DNA of 33,706 bases from Microcaldota archaeon. GTDB taxonomy: Archaea; Micrarchaeota; Micrarchaeia; Micrarchaeales; Micrarchaeaceae. Location: positions 1 to 33,706 of the forward strand of contig JAGWGP010000003.1 in NCBI GenBank assembly GCA_028867285.1, in the 5' to 3' direction. This document shows, in pieces, positions 15,914 through 23,537 of this stretch. Below the pieces are notes generated by a model. That model made no database searches. It saw only the letters and a list, made by a program, of their open reading frames with translations, and was not told the DNA's origin. The translations under genes were made by a program, and so were the position numbers. The first letter of the stretch is position 1, and every line of letters starts with the position of its first letter.

Positions 15914-16579
15914 TCAGAATAAAGTGTCGAGTATCTCCTTCGGCTTTGCGTGCATCCCCAGGAATATCGGCCTCTCATTCATCGTGTACTCACGCACCCT
16001 CGCGCTCCTGAGCGCGACCACAGCCTCCTGGAAGAGCTGGAGGTACTCGGTCTCGTAAGACACCACGAACTCGTCCTCGAACAGCCCATAAGACCTTATC
16101 AGGTATTGCTTTATGCCGGGGAAGGTCTTGGCAATCTTCATGTGCTCTGCCATCATCGTGTCCCTGTCCGACTTCTCGAGCAGGTACCAGTGCGGCGTCT
16201 TCGAGAACGGATAGAATATCAGGTACTTGTTCCTCTCCTTCTTGCGCATCAGCTTGTCTATCACGTCGAGAGAGGAGTGCTGCGACTCCTTCACGAAGCC
16301 GAGGCAGGAGTACGATGGAGTAAGCGACCTTCCGAGAGTTGTGGTGAGGAGGTTCCTTATTCTGGCCTCAGTATCCTCCGGAGATGAACCCACTACCCAG
16401 AGAATCAGGTCAGCGGTGGCTGCGCCGATCGCGAGATACAGATGGGCAGGCGCCATGTCGTCCCTGTTGAGCCTGTTTATCAGCTCCTCCTTCGCGTATG
16501 CCTTGTCCTCCTTGCTGAGATTCCTCAGGCTAGGCTGAAGCTTGAACGTGACAAACTGTACGAATATCTCCTTGGGCAT
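15914..16579 (-). CDS. hemQ: HemQ-like coproheme decarboxylase (chlorite dismutase family)
   Basis: This 221-residue protein has the chlorite dismutase/HemQ fold signature in its second half: YLIFYPFSKTPHWYLL (119-134), then EHMKIAKTFPGI with the probable proximal heme ligand H146. After that come SYGLFEDEFVVSYETE and the C-terminal RPIFLGM. Y123 in YPF corresponds to the catalytic Tyr of HemQ (YPM/YPF). The Gln and Arg that define true chlorite dismutases are not evident, and the flanking hemE and hemH genes argue for coproheme decarboxylation, which uses peroxide or oxygen. The ATG is preceded by GAGGAT. Confidence 0.88.
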   Translation of the reverse strand: MPKEIFVQFVTFKLQPSLRNLSKEDKAYAKEELINRLNRDDMAPAHLYLAIGAATADLILWVVGSSPEDTEARIRNLLTTTLGRSLTPSYSCLGFVKESQHSSLDVIDKLMRKKERNKYLIFYPFSKTPHWYLLEKSDRDTMMAEHMKIAKTFPGIKQYLIRSYGLFEDEFVVSYETEYLQLFQEAVVALRSARVREYTMNERPIFLGMHAKPKEILDTLF

Positions 16580-16597
16580 GTGTATCCTCTGCGCTTT

Positions 16598-17014
16598 TCA
16601 CTTTGTGGGGAACACTCTAAGTAGTATCCCGCCGGGCATCTCCATTTCCTTGGCCAAACTTATGTTATGTATCCGCCATATGAGATCTGGCCCTCCCTGC
16701 ACCTCCATCGTTTTCATTCTGACACGCTTTACGTTTATTGGCGCTGGCACATATGGGGTAGCGCCTTCTTTGGCAAGGGACTCCGAAAGCTCTGCCCTCA
16801 ACTTAATCAGCTTTTTCTTCTGGGCATTGGTTGCATAAAAATCATAAGGGGCGATATTATCTTCTTTGGGGTCAATTCTTTTCCACTTGGGCCCTTTGGT
16901 GACTTCTAGGTCTAAAGAACGTATCCCTTTCATTATTCTGCCCAGCGCAGAGTCTACAGTTGCGCTTTCTAAGCTTATCAACTGAATCCTTGCTTTCTCA
17001 ACACCTGCCATCAT
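16598..17014 (-). CDS. Unknown protein in the heme cluster, faint similarity to ribosomal protein S10
   Basis: This protein has 138 residues from the first of two adjacent ATGs (17014, 17011); the GGTGAG site favours the second. The start AGVEKARIQLISLESATVDSA and a following GP, then VKRVRMKT and a WRIHN near residue 112, recall the KARI-L-S / GPI-LPTK-L / W-MRIHKR landmarks of S10. The spacing is altered by an insert of about 40 residues. I give this as a weak fold-level resemblance only. It has no Cys, signal peptide or membrane helix. A TATA box at 17043-17052 gives it its own promoter inside the heme cluster, so it may also drive hemQ-hemE-hemH. Confidence 0.7.
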   Translation of the reverse strand: MMAGVEKARIQLISLESATVDSALGRIMKGIRSLDLEVTKGPKWKRIDPKEDNIAPYDFYATNAQKKKLIKLRAELSESLAKEGATPYVPAPINVKRVRMKTMEVQGGPDLIWRIHNISLAKEMEMPGGILLRVFPTK

Positions 17015-17042
17015 CTCACCGGTTCACTAAAGCATTTCATCT

Positions 17043-17052
17043 TTTTATACCT
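17043..17052 (-). promoter_or_regulatory. Internal TATA box in the heme cluster
   Basis: Read leftward GTATAAAAAG is centred about 33 bases before the ATG pair at 17014/17011. It lies in the 39-base gap after hemCD and could drive the downstream genes independently of trpS-hemCD. Confidence 0.5.
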
Positions 17053-17053
17053 T

Positions 17054-18706
17054 CTATCTCAGTATCGCCTTGATTATCCCGTCAGTGGTGTGCTCCTCAG
17101 CAACCGAGTCGGGCTTCAGCCCAACATCGCTAGATGCTGCTGCGGTCTTGGGGCCTATGCAGACTATCTTGGGCCTGAACGTCGCGTTCCACTTTATCTC
17201 CTTTAGGCACCGAGACAGGTTCTTCGCTGCAGATGGGCTCGCTATCGTTATCACGTCAATCTTCCTTGAGAAGACATCGCTAAGTTCCGCCTTCTTTGGC
17301 TTTGTTGCTACAGTATCGTAGACAACAACCCTGTCGACAACAGCTCCCTTCTTCTTGAGCATCTCGTAAAGGCCGCTCTCCGCGATGTCGGACTGCGGAA
17401 GAAGTATCCTCTTTCCATTGACGTTGCCGACGCTCTTCGCTATCTCTTCTGATGTGTCGGCCTTGGGTATTGTTATCCCATCCATGCCGCCCTTCGCAAG
17501 TATCGATGCCGTTTCAGGCCCTATTGCAACGGTCTTGGCTTTGATCAGCTCGGTAATCCCCTCTTGTGCCAGCGCCTTTGCGGCGTTGGCGCTCGTGAAT
17601 ATGACGATATCGTAAGTTCCCAACTTCTTCATCGTCTTCTCGTCTATGCCCTTCATTCGAATAGCTATCATCGGCAGGAGTATCGGCACCGCGCCAAGTT
17701 CCTTCAGCTTGGAGGACAGCTGCTCTGACTGCTCCTTTGGCCTGGTTATCAGTATCAGCTTGCCCCTGAGCGAATCCGTGTTGTAGATAGTGCTCTCCCT
17801 TATCAGCTTGGCCCCGCCAGCGGCAAGCAGCTTCTCCGCAAGCTGGGCCCCCGCCGTGATGTTGTCCTTTGCATCGGAGGATATCTCTGCCTTGTACAGT
17901 TCGGTGCCGTCCTCGTTAGATATCATTCCGGTTATTTTTATCTTCCCTGCCTTGACCTCTGCGTATGCCCCGACTGGCATCCTGCACCCCACTCCGAACC
18001 TCCTGAGGAACTCCCTCTCCGCGTCTGTCGCAATCCTAGTGGACTTGTCCTCTATCTTCTTCAGCATCTCCGCGAGTTCCTTGTCGCCCTCGCGTATCTC
18101 GATGGCGAGGGCGCCCTGGCTAGGGGAGGGTATCATCATCGATGGCTCGATGAACTGGGTTATCCGATTCTTCATTCCAAGTCTCGCCACTCCTGCCGCT
18201 GCGATTATAATCGCGTCGTACTCGTTGTTGTCCAGTTTTTTCAATCTGGTGTCTACATTCCCCCTTAGATTTATTATCTGGAAGTCCTTCCTGTATGCGA
18301 GAAGTTGGCTTGTCCTCCTCGGACTGCTGGTGCCTATCCTCGCGTTCTTGGGCAGCCCGTCCAGCTTCGCCCCATTGCTCGATATCAGCACGTCCCTTGG
18401 GTCCTCGCGCTTTAGCACCGCGCCGATCGCAAGGCCGGGCATTATCTTTGGCGGCAAATCTTTGAGGCTGTGCACCGCCATGTCTATGTTCTTTGATATC
18501 AGCTCCTTCTCTATGTCCTTCGTGAAGACGCCGAGGCCGCCGATAATGCTCAGGGGAAGGTCCGACTTCTTGTCGCCCTCGGTCTTTATCACCCTTATCT
18601 CGATGTCCGCATCAGGAAACAGCTTCCTTATGGCGCCAACAGCCATCTCCGTCTGTATAAGGCTGAGCTTGCTGCCCCTTGTGCCGACAACGTACCTGCG
18701 GCCCAC
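17054..18706 (-). CDS. hemCD: Fused porphobilinogen deaminase and uroporphyrinogen III synthase (HemC-HemD)
   Basis: This 550-residue bifunctional protein makes uroporphyrinogen III from porphobilinogen. HemC (about 1-305) opens VGTRGSKLSLIQTE, has HSLKDLP with catalytic D83, GTSSPRRTSQL with the pyrrole-binding arginines, and C241 in FGVGCRMPVGAYAEV for the dipyrromethane cofactor. HemD (about 314-550) opens GKLILITRPKEQSEQLSSKLKELGA, holds VIFTSANAAKAL, VAIGPETASIL and TIASPSAAKNL, and ends with VCIGPKTAAA. The numbering of HemC matches E. coli within one residue at D84 and C242. It starts 12 bases after the trpS stop, so it is probably read from the trpS promoter. Confidence 0.95.
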   Translation of the reverse strand: MGRRYVVGTRGSKLSLIQTEMAVGAIRKLFPDADIEIRVIKTEGDKKSDLPLSIIGGLGVFTKDIEKELISKNIDMAVHSLKDLPPKIMPGLAIGAVLKREDPRDVLISSNGAKLDGLPKNARIGTSSPRRTSQLLAYRKDFQIINLRGNVDTRLKKLDNNEYDAIIIAAAGVARLGMKNRITQFIEPSMMIPSPSQGALAIEIREGDKELAEMLKKIEDKSTRIATDAEREFLRRFGVGCRMPVGAYAEVKAGKIKITGMISNEDGTELYKAEISSDAKDNITAGAQLAEKLLAAGGAKLIRESTIYNTDSLRGKLILITRPKEQSEQLSSKLKELGAVPILLPMIAIRMKGIDEKTMKKLGTYDIVIFTSANAAKALAQEGITELIKAKTVAIGPETASILAKGGMDGITIPKADTSEEIAKSVGNVNGKRILLPQSDIAESGLYEMLKKKGAVVDRVVVYDTVATKPKKAELSDVFSRKIDVITIASPSAAKNLSRCLKEIKWNATFRPKIVCIGPKTAAASSDVGLKPDSVAEEHTTDGIIKAILR

Positions 18707-18718
18707 TTAATCATCCAC

Positions 18719-19843
18719 TTAATCGCTGACTATGAACTTGTCGAGCTTCTCCCTTGCCCTCTCCTTCTTCCTCCTGTGCTCCTTGAGGAACTTGTTTATC
18801 GTGTCTGCTAGCGCCGCCTTGTGCTCCCCAGCAAGTAGGGTGCCGTTACGCTCGGCCTTGAATATCGCCTCGAGCTTCTTGTCGTTGGGCTCGAAGAAGT
18901 ACCTGTAGTACTGGCAGACCATGCACTTGTCGGGGTCGCCGCCGTACTTCTTCTGCAGCTCCGCGGTGGCCTGCTGGCCGGTGAGCGCCCTGAACACCTT
19001 CTTCTTCACCACCTCGGGCGGGTCGTCCAGGTATATCGTGTTGCCGCCCTCGCTCGACGACATCTTCGAGGTGCCGTCAAGGCCCGGCAGGAACTTGGTG
19101 TATATTATGGAGGGCTTGTAGTAGCCCAGCTTGCCGAGCACGTCCCTAGCCACGCGGAAGTGGACGTCCTGGTCGATCGCGAGCGGGATGAGGCAGGGCA
19201 CGTTGTGGCCCACCTCCACCGACTTCAGGAAGGCGGGCACCGCCTGCATCGCCGTGTAGAACAGGAGGCCGATGTTGGACTCGTTGGTGAAGCCGAAGGC
19301 GTCCTTCACCGTGGAGAAGGTTATGTGCTTGGCCACGCGCACCGCGTTCTTGTACATCGTGTTGGCGTAGTTGGTGTCGAAGAATATCTTCGTCTTGGCG
19401 GGCTTGAAGCCGAGCGCGATGATGTCGAGCACGTTGTCCATCGCCATCGAGTGGATCTCATCGAGGCTCATGTCGATGTCCTTCTTGGCGAGGTACTTCT
19501 CCTCGTCCGGTATCTGTATGTAGATCTCCACGCCGAACTTGTCCTGCAGCCACTTGGCGAGCATGAACGGCATCAGGTGGCCCAGGTGCATCCCCTTGGA
19601 CGTGCCCCTGCCGGTGTAGAGGTAGAAGGGATTCCCCTTCTCGTACTCGTTGAGTATCCAGTCGAGCTCCCTGTGGGCGAAGACTATGTTCCTCCTGAGG
19701 AGGAAGTGGAGGGGGCCGGTGTACTTCTCGAGCCTCTTGGTGAGCTCGGGGTCTATGGGCTTGAGGCCGTACTGCTTCGCGAACTGGTCGTAGTCTATCT
19801 TGCCCTCGACCTTGTAGGCGTCGACGTGGTAGCTCTCCGGCAT
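18719..19843 (-). CDS. trpS: Tryptophanyl-tRNA synthetase (archaeal/eukaryotic type)
   Basis: This 374-residue class I synthetase charges tRNA-Trp. The archaeal/eukaryotic HIGH region reads YTGRGTSKGMHLGHLMPF with HLGH at 86-89. IQIPDEEKYL (109-118) and AIDQDVHFRVARD (222-234) are family signatures, and KMSSS at 260-264 is intact. C-terminal CMVCQYYRYFFEPND also fits. The TATA box at 19871-19880 lies about 32 bases upstream of the ATG, leaving a very short leader. It is the first gene of the cluster that continues into hemCD and is divergent from the HMG-CoA synthase gene. Confidence 0.95.
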   Translation of the reverse strand: MPESYHVDAYKVEGKIDYDQFAKQYGLKPIDPELTKRLEKYTGPLHFLLRRNIVFAHRELDWILNEYEKGNPFYLYTGRGTSKGMHLGHLMPFMLAKWLQDKFGVEIYIQIPDEEKYLAKKDIDMSLDEIHSMAMDNVLDIIALGFKPAKTKIFFDTNYANTMYKNAVRVAKHITFSTVKDAFGFTNESNIGLLFYTAMQAVPAFLKSVEVGHNVPCLIPLAIDQDVHFRVARDVLGKLGYYKPSIIYTKFLPGLDGTSKMSSSEGGNTIYLDDPPEVVKKKVFRALTGQQATAELQKKYGGDPDKCMVCQYYRYFFEPNDKKLEAIFKAERNGTLLAGEHKAALADTINKFLKEHRRKKERAREKLDKFIVSD

Positions 19844-19870
19844 CGAATCCGTTATAGATGCGAATTAAGG

Positions 19871-19880
19871 CTTTTATTGG
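19871..19880 (-). promoter_or_regulatory. TATA box for trpS-hemCD
   Basis: Read leftward CCAATAAAAG, centred about 32 bases before the ATG at 19843. Confidence 0.5.
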
Positions 19881-19942
19881 TTTGCGACATCGCCTTCGGC
19901 GGAGCAAAAAATGGGTTCGGCAATTGACTAATCGGCGCACGA

Positions 19943-19955
19943 CATATATAAAAGG
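19943..19955 (+). promoter_or_regulatory. TATA box for the HMG-CoA synthase gene
   Basis: CATATATAAAAGG, centred about 35 bases before the ATG at 19983, predicts a leader of about 9 bases. It lies in the 139-base divergent gap shared with trpS. Confidence 0.6.
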
Positions 19956-19982
19956 CCCGTTCTCAAGAGGTTAGGCGATTAG

Positions 19983-21989
19983 ATGATGACATCCACACAC
20001 AAGGAGGATATCTCATCCATACCGGATGAATTAGGCAGGCATACGATGCCAATAGGCATAGACCGCATGGTGGTGACGAGCCCGAGCTACGCGATAACGG
20101 CGAAAAACCTTGGACTCGGCATAACCGCCAACAACATGAAGAAGATGGTAATCGAGGTACTTGACGAGAAGATAGGGGAGGCAGCAAGGAATCCGAGCGC
20201 GATGGAGGAGCTCTCGGAGATGAAGAAACAGATCTCTGGGCTCTACTCTCTGGAAGACGTAAGGAAGGCGGCGAAGGCGCTGCTCACCGGCAACCTGCTG
20301 ACGCTTGAGGAGCTCAGCACAAGGCTCGACACGATGGGCGGCCGCATAAGCATAAGGCGCGGCAAGGAGGACGAGCTGAGACCATCTGCTGACGAGATGG
20401 GGAGGAGGAGGGAGGTCGAGAGGCTCGAGGGATGGATAGACAAGATGGAGATCCCGGAGGGCAAGATAGTGCAGGGATTCGGCATAAAGGAGATAAGGTT
20501 GCCCGGATACTCGGAGAGCAACGTGACCTTCGTCGCAGACGCGATATACAGGTTCGTGAAGGACATAGGCAACAACGAACAGGAGTCCAAGCACTTCGTG
20601 GACCACATAAAGGCGATATTCTACTCCACCGAGAGCAACTCGGACAGGAGCAAGCCCGACGTCCAGATCGCGCTGCAGCTCGTCATGTCGAAGCTGCTCG
20701 CCGACGACGAGAGGAAGTACAGGCCATTCGTGGAGGCGCTGAAGAGGGTGAGGCCCACGCCAATAACCTACGCATGCGTGGGCGGGGTGATATCTCTGGA
20801 CTCATCGCTGGACAAGATAAAGGCGGTGATGTTCGACAAGAAGGAGGCCTCGTGCCTGGTCATAACCGGCGACACCGCGGTATACGACAGCAGGACGGCG
20901 GCGGGGGCGGAGGTCACCCAGGGCGCGGCGTCGACGCTGATGTACATAAAGAGGAACCCTAGGCTGGCGGAGATACACCAGATAGTGGAGGGGGCGGGCG
21001 GCTCGTTCAACGAGTCGTTCTTCGATTTCACCAAGTTCTTCAAGGCCACGCCGTTCGTGCACGGCAAGTTCTCAGAGTTCATATACATATTCGCGATAGC
21101 AAAGGCCTTCGGCAGGGCGGGGATGAAGGAGATACTGGGCCAGCTGTCTAAGGAGGAGCTGGACTTCTACCTGAGCCACCCGCCGTTCCCCAAGCAGCTA
21201 GTCTCGAGGGCGAGCTTCGACTTCGTGGAGTACATGAAGCTCTACGACAAGAAGGCGATGAAAGAGCTCGAGGACGCGGTGGGCAGGGAGCCGCTGCCGA
21301 GAGGGAACAGGAGCATCGTGCAGTACATAGACAAGAGGCTGTACCTGTTCAACAGGAAGCTGGCCAGGGGAGGGGTGATGTCAGAGGACGAGCAGCTCCA
21401 CTGCCTCCAGGAGGACAAGAACATAATCGACTACATGAAGTGGCTCGGCGAGGTGAGGAAGACACCGCAGTTCGCCAGGTTCGCCGAGCGACTGCTGATA
21501 GCGAGCGCCATAGAGCTGCCCTCGCGCATCGGGAACTCCTACTCGAGCTCGGTGTTCGTCTCGCTGGCGAGCCTGATGCAGAGCCACATGGATGCCGTGG
21601 ACAGGGCGGCGAGGGGCGGGGCGGAGGAGATGAAGAGGAGGCTCAAGGGGGTGGTGGCGGGATACGGCAGCGGCTCGCACAGCCAGCTGTTCAGCGCCGA
21701 CGTCGTTGCGGAGTGCAGGCCCGAGGACAACTGCCTAAGGATAGGGATAGACCTCAACAGGGTGGAGATAGGGCCGGAGGAGTACGTCAGGCTGCACGAG
21801 AACCTGCTGGAGGACGACTCCATGAGACTCATCAGCGTGGAGAACCTGATAGAGAAGGACACGGCCAAGCTGCTGAGGGGGGCGAGCATGCCCGAGGGGT
21901 TCAGGATATACAAGAGGAACCAGAACGGCAGCGGCGAGTACGCCTATGTCAAGGACGGCATAGCTGTGCCCCTTCCGATAAGGCACTAA
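19983..21989 (+). CDS. mvaS: Long, divergent HMG-CoA synthase
   Basis: This 668-residue thiolase-fold protein most resembles HMG-CoA synthase, which joins acetyl-CoA and acetoacetyl-CoA in the mevalonate pathway. The start MPIGIDRMVVTSPSYAI (22-38) matches the family opening. The catalytic triad is visible: E217 in YSTES, C265 in YACVGGV, and H399 in LSHPPFPK. VITGDTAVYDSR (293-304), RIGNSYSSSVFVSLASL (515-531) and YGSGS (561-565) are further landmarks. The usual length is about 350-400 (archaeal/bacterial) or 470-520 (eukaryotic). Here there is an added charged region at about 50-160, an expansion after H399, and a C-terminal extension. No thiolase or OB-fold partner gene adjoins. Confidence 0.83.
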   Translation: MMTSTHKEDISSIPDELGRHTMPIGIDRMVVTSPSYAITAKNLGLGITANNMKKMVIEVLDEKIGEAARNPSAMEELSEMKKQISGLYSLEDVRKAAKALLTGNLLTLEELSTRLDTMGGRISIRRGKEDELRPSADEMGRRREVERLEGWIDKMEIPEGKIVQGFGIKEIRLPGYSESNVTFVADAIYRFVKDIGNNEQESKHFVDHIKAIFYSTESNSDRSKPDVQIALQLVMSKLLADDERKYRPFVEALKRVRPTPITYACVGGVISLDSSLDKIKAVMFDKKEASCLVITGDTAVYDSRTAAGAEVTQGAASTLMYIKRNPRLAEIHQIVEGAGGSFNESFFDFTKFFKATPFVHGKFSEFIYIFAIAKAFGRAGMKEILGQLSKEELDFYLSHPPFPKQLVSRASFDFVEYMKLYDKKAMKELEDAVGREPLPRGNRSIVQYIDKRLYLFNRKLARGGVMSEDEQLHCLQEDKNIIDYMKWLGEVRKTPQFARFAERLLIASAIELPSRIGNSYSSSVFVSLASLMQSHMDAVDRAARGGAEEMKRRLKGVVAGYGSGSHSQLFSADVVAECRPEDNCLRIGIDLNRVEIGPEEYVRLHENLLEDDSMRLISVENLIEKDTAKLLRGASMPEGFRIYKRNQNGSGEYAYVKDGIAVPLPIRH

Positions 21990-22005
21990 GGAGGCCCATC
22001 GTTAG

Positions 22006-22019
22006 CTTTATATATAAGG
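22006..22019 (+). promoter_or_regulatory. TATA box for the genes at 22045 and 22263
   Basis: CTTTATATATAAGG, centred about 33 bases before the ATG at 22045. Confidence 0.55.
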
Positions 22020-22044
22020 AAACCCAAAATTCCATATAGATAAT

Positions 22045-22254
22045 ATGGGCACCGCAACCATGGACTTCGGTGAGGGGAGTGCTGCAGGATCTCACACCCA
22101 GAGGAGAGGCGGAAGGAAGCTGCCTGTGGGCCTGAGGAAGGGCTGCGGGGGCAATGCGGAGAACATCGACCTCCCGAAGAGCCAGAGAATCCTCGAGAGG
22201 GTCGAGTGGACCCAGAGGAAATTCCGCAATGAGAAGAAGCCGGGCAACAAGTAG
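22045..22254 (+). CDS. Small basic protein of unknown function
   Basis: This 69-residue protein is rich in Gly, Arg and Lys, with single cysteine C34 in RKGCGGNAENI. It has no membrane helix and no family I recognise. A second in-frame ATG lies at 22060. A clear TATA box upstream and the winged-helix gene following after 8 bases suggest a two-gene unit. The charged C-terminus (ILERVEWTQRKFRNEKKPG) could bind nucleic acid, but this is inference. Confidence 0.6.
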   Translation: MGTATMDFGEGSAAGSHTQRRGGRKLPVGLRKGCGGNAENIDLPKSQRILERVEWTQRKFRNEKKPGNK

Positions 22255-22262
22255 GTCTGATT

Positions 22263-23096
22263 ATGCAACAGGTTTCCAAGACGCAGGAGGCAGGGGCAAG
22301 CGCCAGCGTCAAGCAGAGGCTGAGGATGCTGAGGGCGATGTCGCACGAGGACATAGCCAAGGTCATAGCCAGGGACAGGGACGAGCGGGGGATGAGGCAG
22401 CCCAGCGATGCGGTGCTGCAGGCGAAGGTCTACAACCTCAAGAGGTCGATAAGGCCGAGGGACTTCAGGATACTCACCACCTCGAGCGACCCCGATGAGA
22501 TAATGGCGGCGCTGGGGATATCAAGGGGCCACGCGAACAACCTGAGGACCACCCTGGTGAGCTTCGGGCTGGCCGAGTCGTTCAGGACAGCGGCCCCGGA
22601 GGTCAAGGCGCCCAGAAAGTACATATGGAACGGGGAACCGGCGCACAGGACCAAGGAGGAGCTTGCGGAGACATTGGACAGAATCAGGGCAGCGATACTG
22701 AAGAACGGACCCACCACCTTGGAGGAGCTTGCCCAGGCCACCGGCTACCGCGTAGACACCGTCAGGAGATACACCAACAGCTACCTCAGGATCCTGGACG
22801 TGAAGAAATTCGACCTGGCGCGCGACATAGTGGGCAACAGGAGCGGCCGCTTCGGCATGCTGTTCAAGTCCGATCCCACCAAGGTGTATCTGATTGACGA
22901 CAGCGACCCGGGGAGCCTGGTGAGGTTCAAGAAATTCATCCTGGACAACTGCGTGTGCCAGGTGACCGACATCAGGGCGATGACCTCGCTGGGCCACCTG
23001 TTCGCGGGACTGAAGAACGTGATACCGGGAGCGGCGCAGGCGCTGGACGAGATAAAGCAGGAACTAAAGAGGCGCAACCGTGTGCTCAACGCTTAA
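22263..23096 (+). CDS. Putative winged-helix/HTH DNA-binding protein
   Basis: This 277-residue protein is soluble and basic. Two helix-turn-helix-like stretches are visible: EIMAALGISRGHANNLRTTL (79-98) and TTLEELAQATGYRVDTVRRY (151-170). Each is followed by short strands as in winged-helix domains. The C-terminal third (190-277) has no recognisable domain. I infer a transcriptional regulator or DNA-binding factor. It follows the 69-residue gene by 8 bases and is preceded by AGGTCTGAT, the same leader sequence found before the MFS gene. Confidence 0.6.
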   Translation: MQQVSKTQEAGASASVKQRLRMLRAMSHEDIAKVIARDRDERGMRQPSDAVLQAKVYNLKRSIRPRDFRILTTSSDPDEIMAALGISRGHANNLRTTLVSFGLAESFRTAAPEVKAPRKYIWNGEPAHRTKEELAETLDRIRAAILKNGPTTLEELAQATGYRVDTVRRYTNSYLRILDVKKFDLARDIVGNRSGRFGMLFKSDPTKVYLIDDSDPGSLVRFKKFILDNCVCQVTDIRAMTSLGHLFAGLKNVIPGAAQALDEIKQELKRRNRVLNA

Positions 23097-23127
23097 TTTA
23101 CTTTTTGTGCAAAGGTTAGTGATATAG

Positions 23128-23385
23128 ATGAAGAACTTTTTCTTCTGCAACAAGTGCCAGGTCATACTGACCCCCAAGGAGGAGGGCGGCAACGTCTACC
23201 TCGAGTGCAAGAACTGCGGGGACAAGAGGGAGTTCGTGGACTGGGTGGAGCACGTGTGCAGCAAGTGCGGGTTCAACAAGTCCACGATAGTCTTCCACGA
23301 GATGACCGGCGGGGACGAGGGCACCACCACCATGTACAGGTGCATAAGGTGCGGCACCAAGGAGAGGGAGGGCCACTTAGCATAG
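23128..23385 (+). CDS. Transcription factor S-like zinc-ribbon protein (TFIIS/RPB9 family)
   Basis: This 85-residue protein has two zinc ribbons: C7/C10 with C27/C30, and C44/C47 with C72/C75. The C-terminal ribbon holds D63-E64 in the hairpin between the cysteine pairs. That is the acidic pair TFIIS and archaeal TFS insert into the RNA polymerase active site to stimulate transcript cleavage. Archaeal TFS is usually about 100-110 residues. Here the linker between the ribbons is only about 13 residues, so reach into the active site is uncertain and an RPB9/RpoM-like structural role is possible. GTGAT lies 4 bases before the ATG. Confidence 0.82.
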   Translation: MKNFFFCNKCQVILTPKEEGGNVYLECKNCGDKREFVDWVEHVCSKCGFNKSTIVFHEMTGGDEGTTTMYRCIRCGTKEREGHLA

Positions 23386-23442
23386 GCCCGCTCGCAACAC
23401 CGGATAGCACGCCGGCGGGCCGCCCATAGGCAACGTTTTTAA
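23385..23442 (+). terminator. Possible terminator after the TFS-like gene
   Basis: A perfect 7-bp inverted repeat GGCCCGC (23385-23391) and GCGGGCC (23415-23421) is followed by GTTTTTAAG with five T at 23435-23439. The 23-base loop is long, so folding is uncertain. TTTTTAAG could instead be a TATA element. Confidence 0.3.
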
Positions 23443-23510
23443 GTGCCTGCGGGCAAGCCTAGGCAGTCACGCCCGATTAGAATGGATTGTATGCATTGCG
23501 GATACTGCCA

Positions 23511-23518
23511 TTTAAGTC
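23511..23518 (+). promoter_or_regulatory. TATA box for the secreted protein gene
   Basis: TTTAAGTC, centred about 24 bases before the ATG at 23538, consistent with a leaderless start. Confidence 0.45.
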
Positions 23519-23537
23519 TTGCTTCCTTAGTTAAACT

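Noticed and set aside
15914-16579. True chlorite dismutase
   Set aside because: The setting between hemCD, hemE and hemH and the YPF/H146 pattern fit HemQ better, and the distal Arg region of chlorite dismutases is not evident.
17790-18710. 306-codon plus-strand frame opposite hemCD
   Set aside because: It lies wholly antisense to a clear HemC domain and has Ser/Leu-rich shadow composition.
19160-19927. 255-codon plus-strand frame opposite trpS
   Set aside because: Antisense shadow of trpS with biased Val/Glu/His/Leu content and no recognisable motif.
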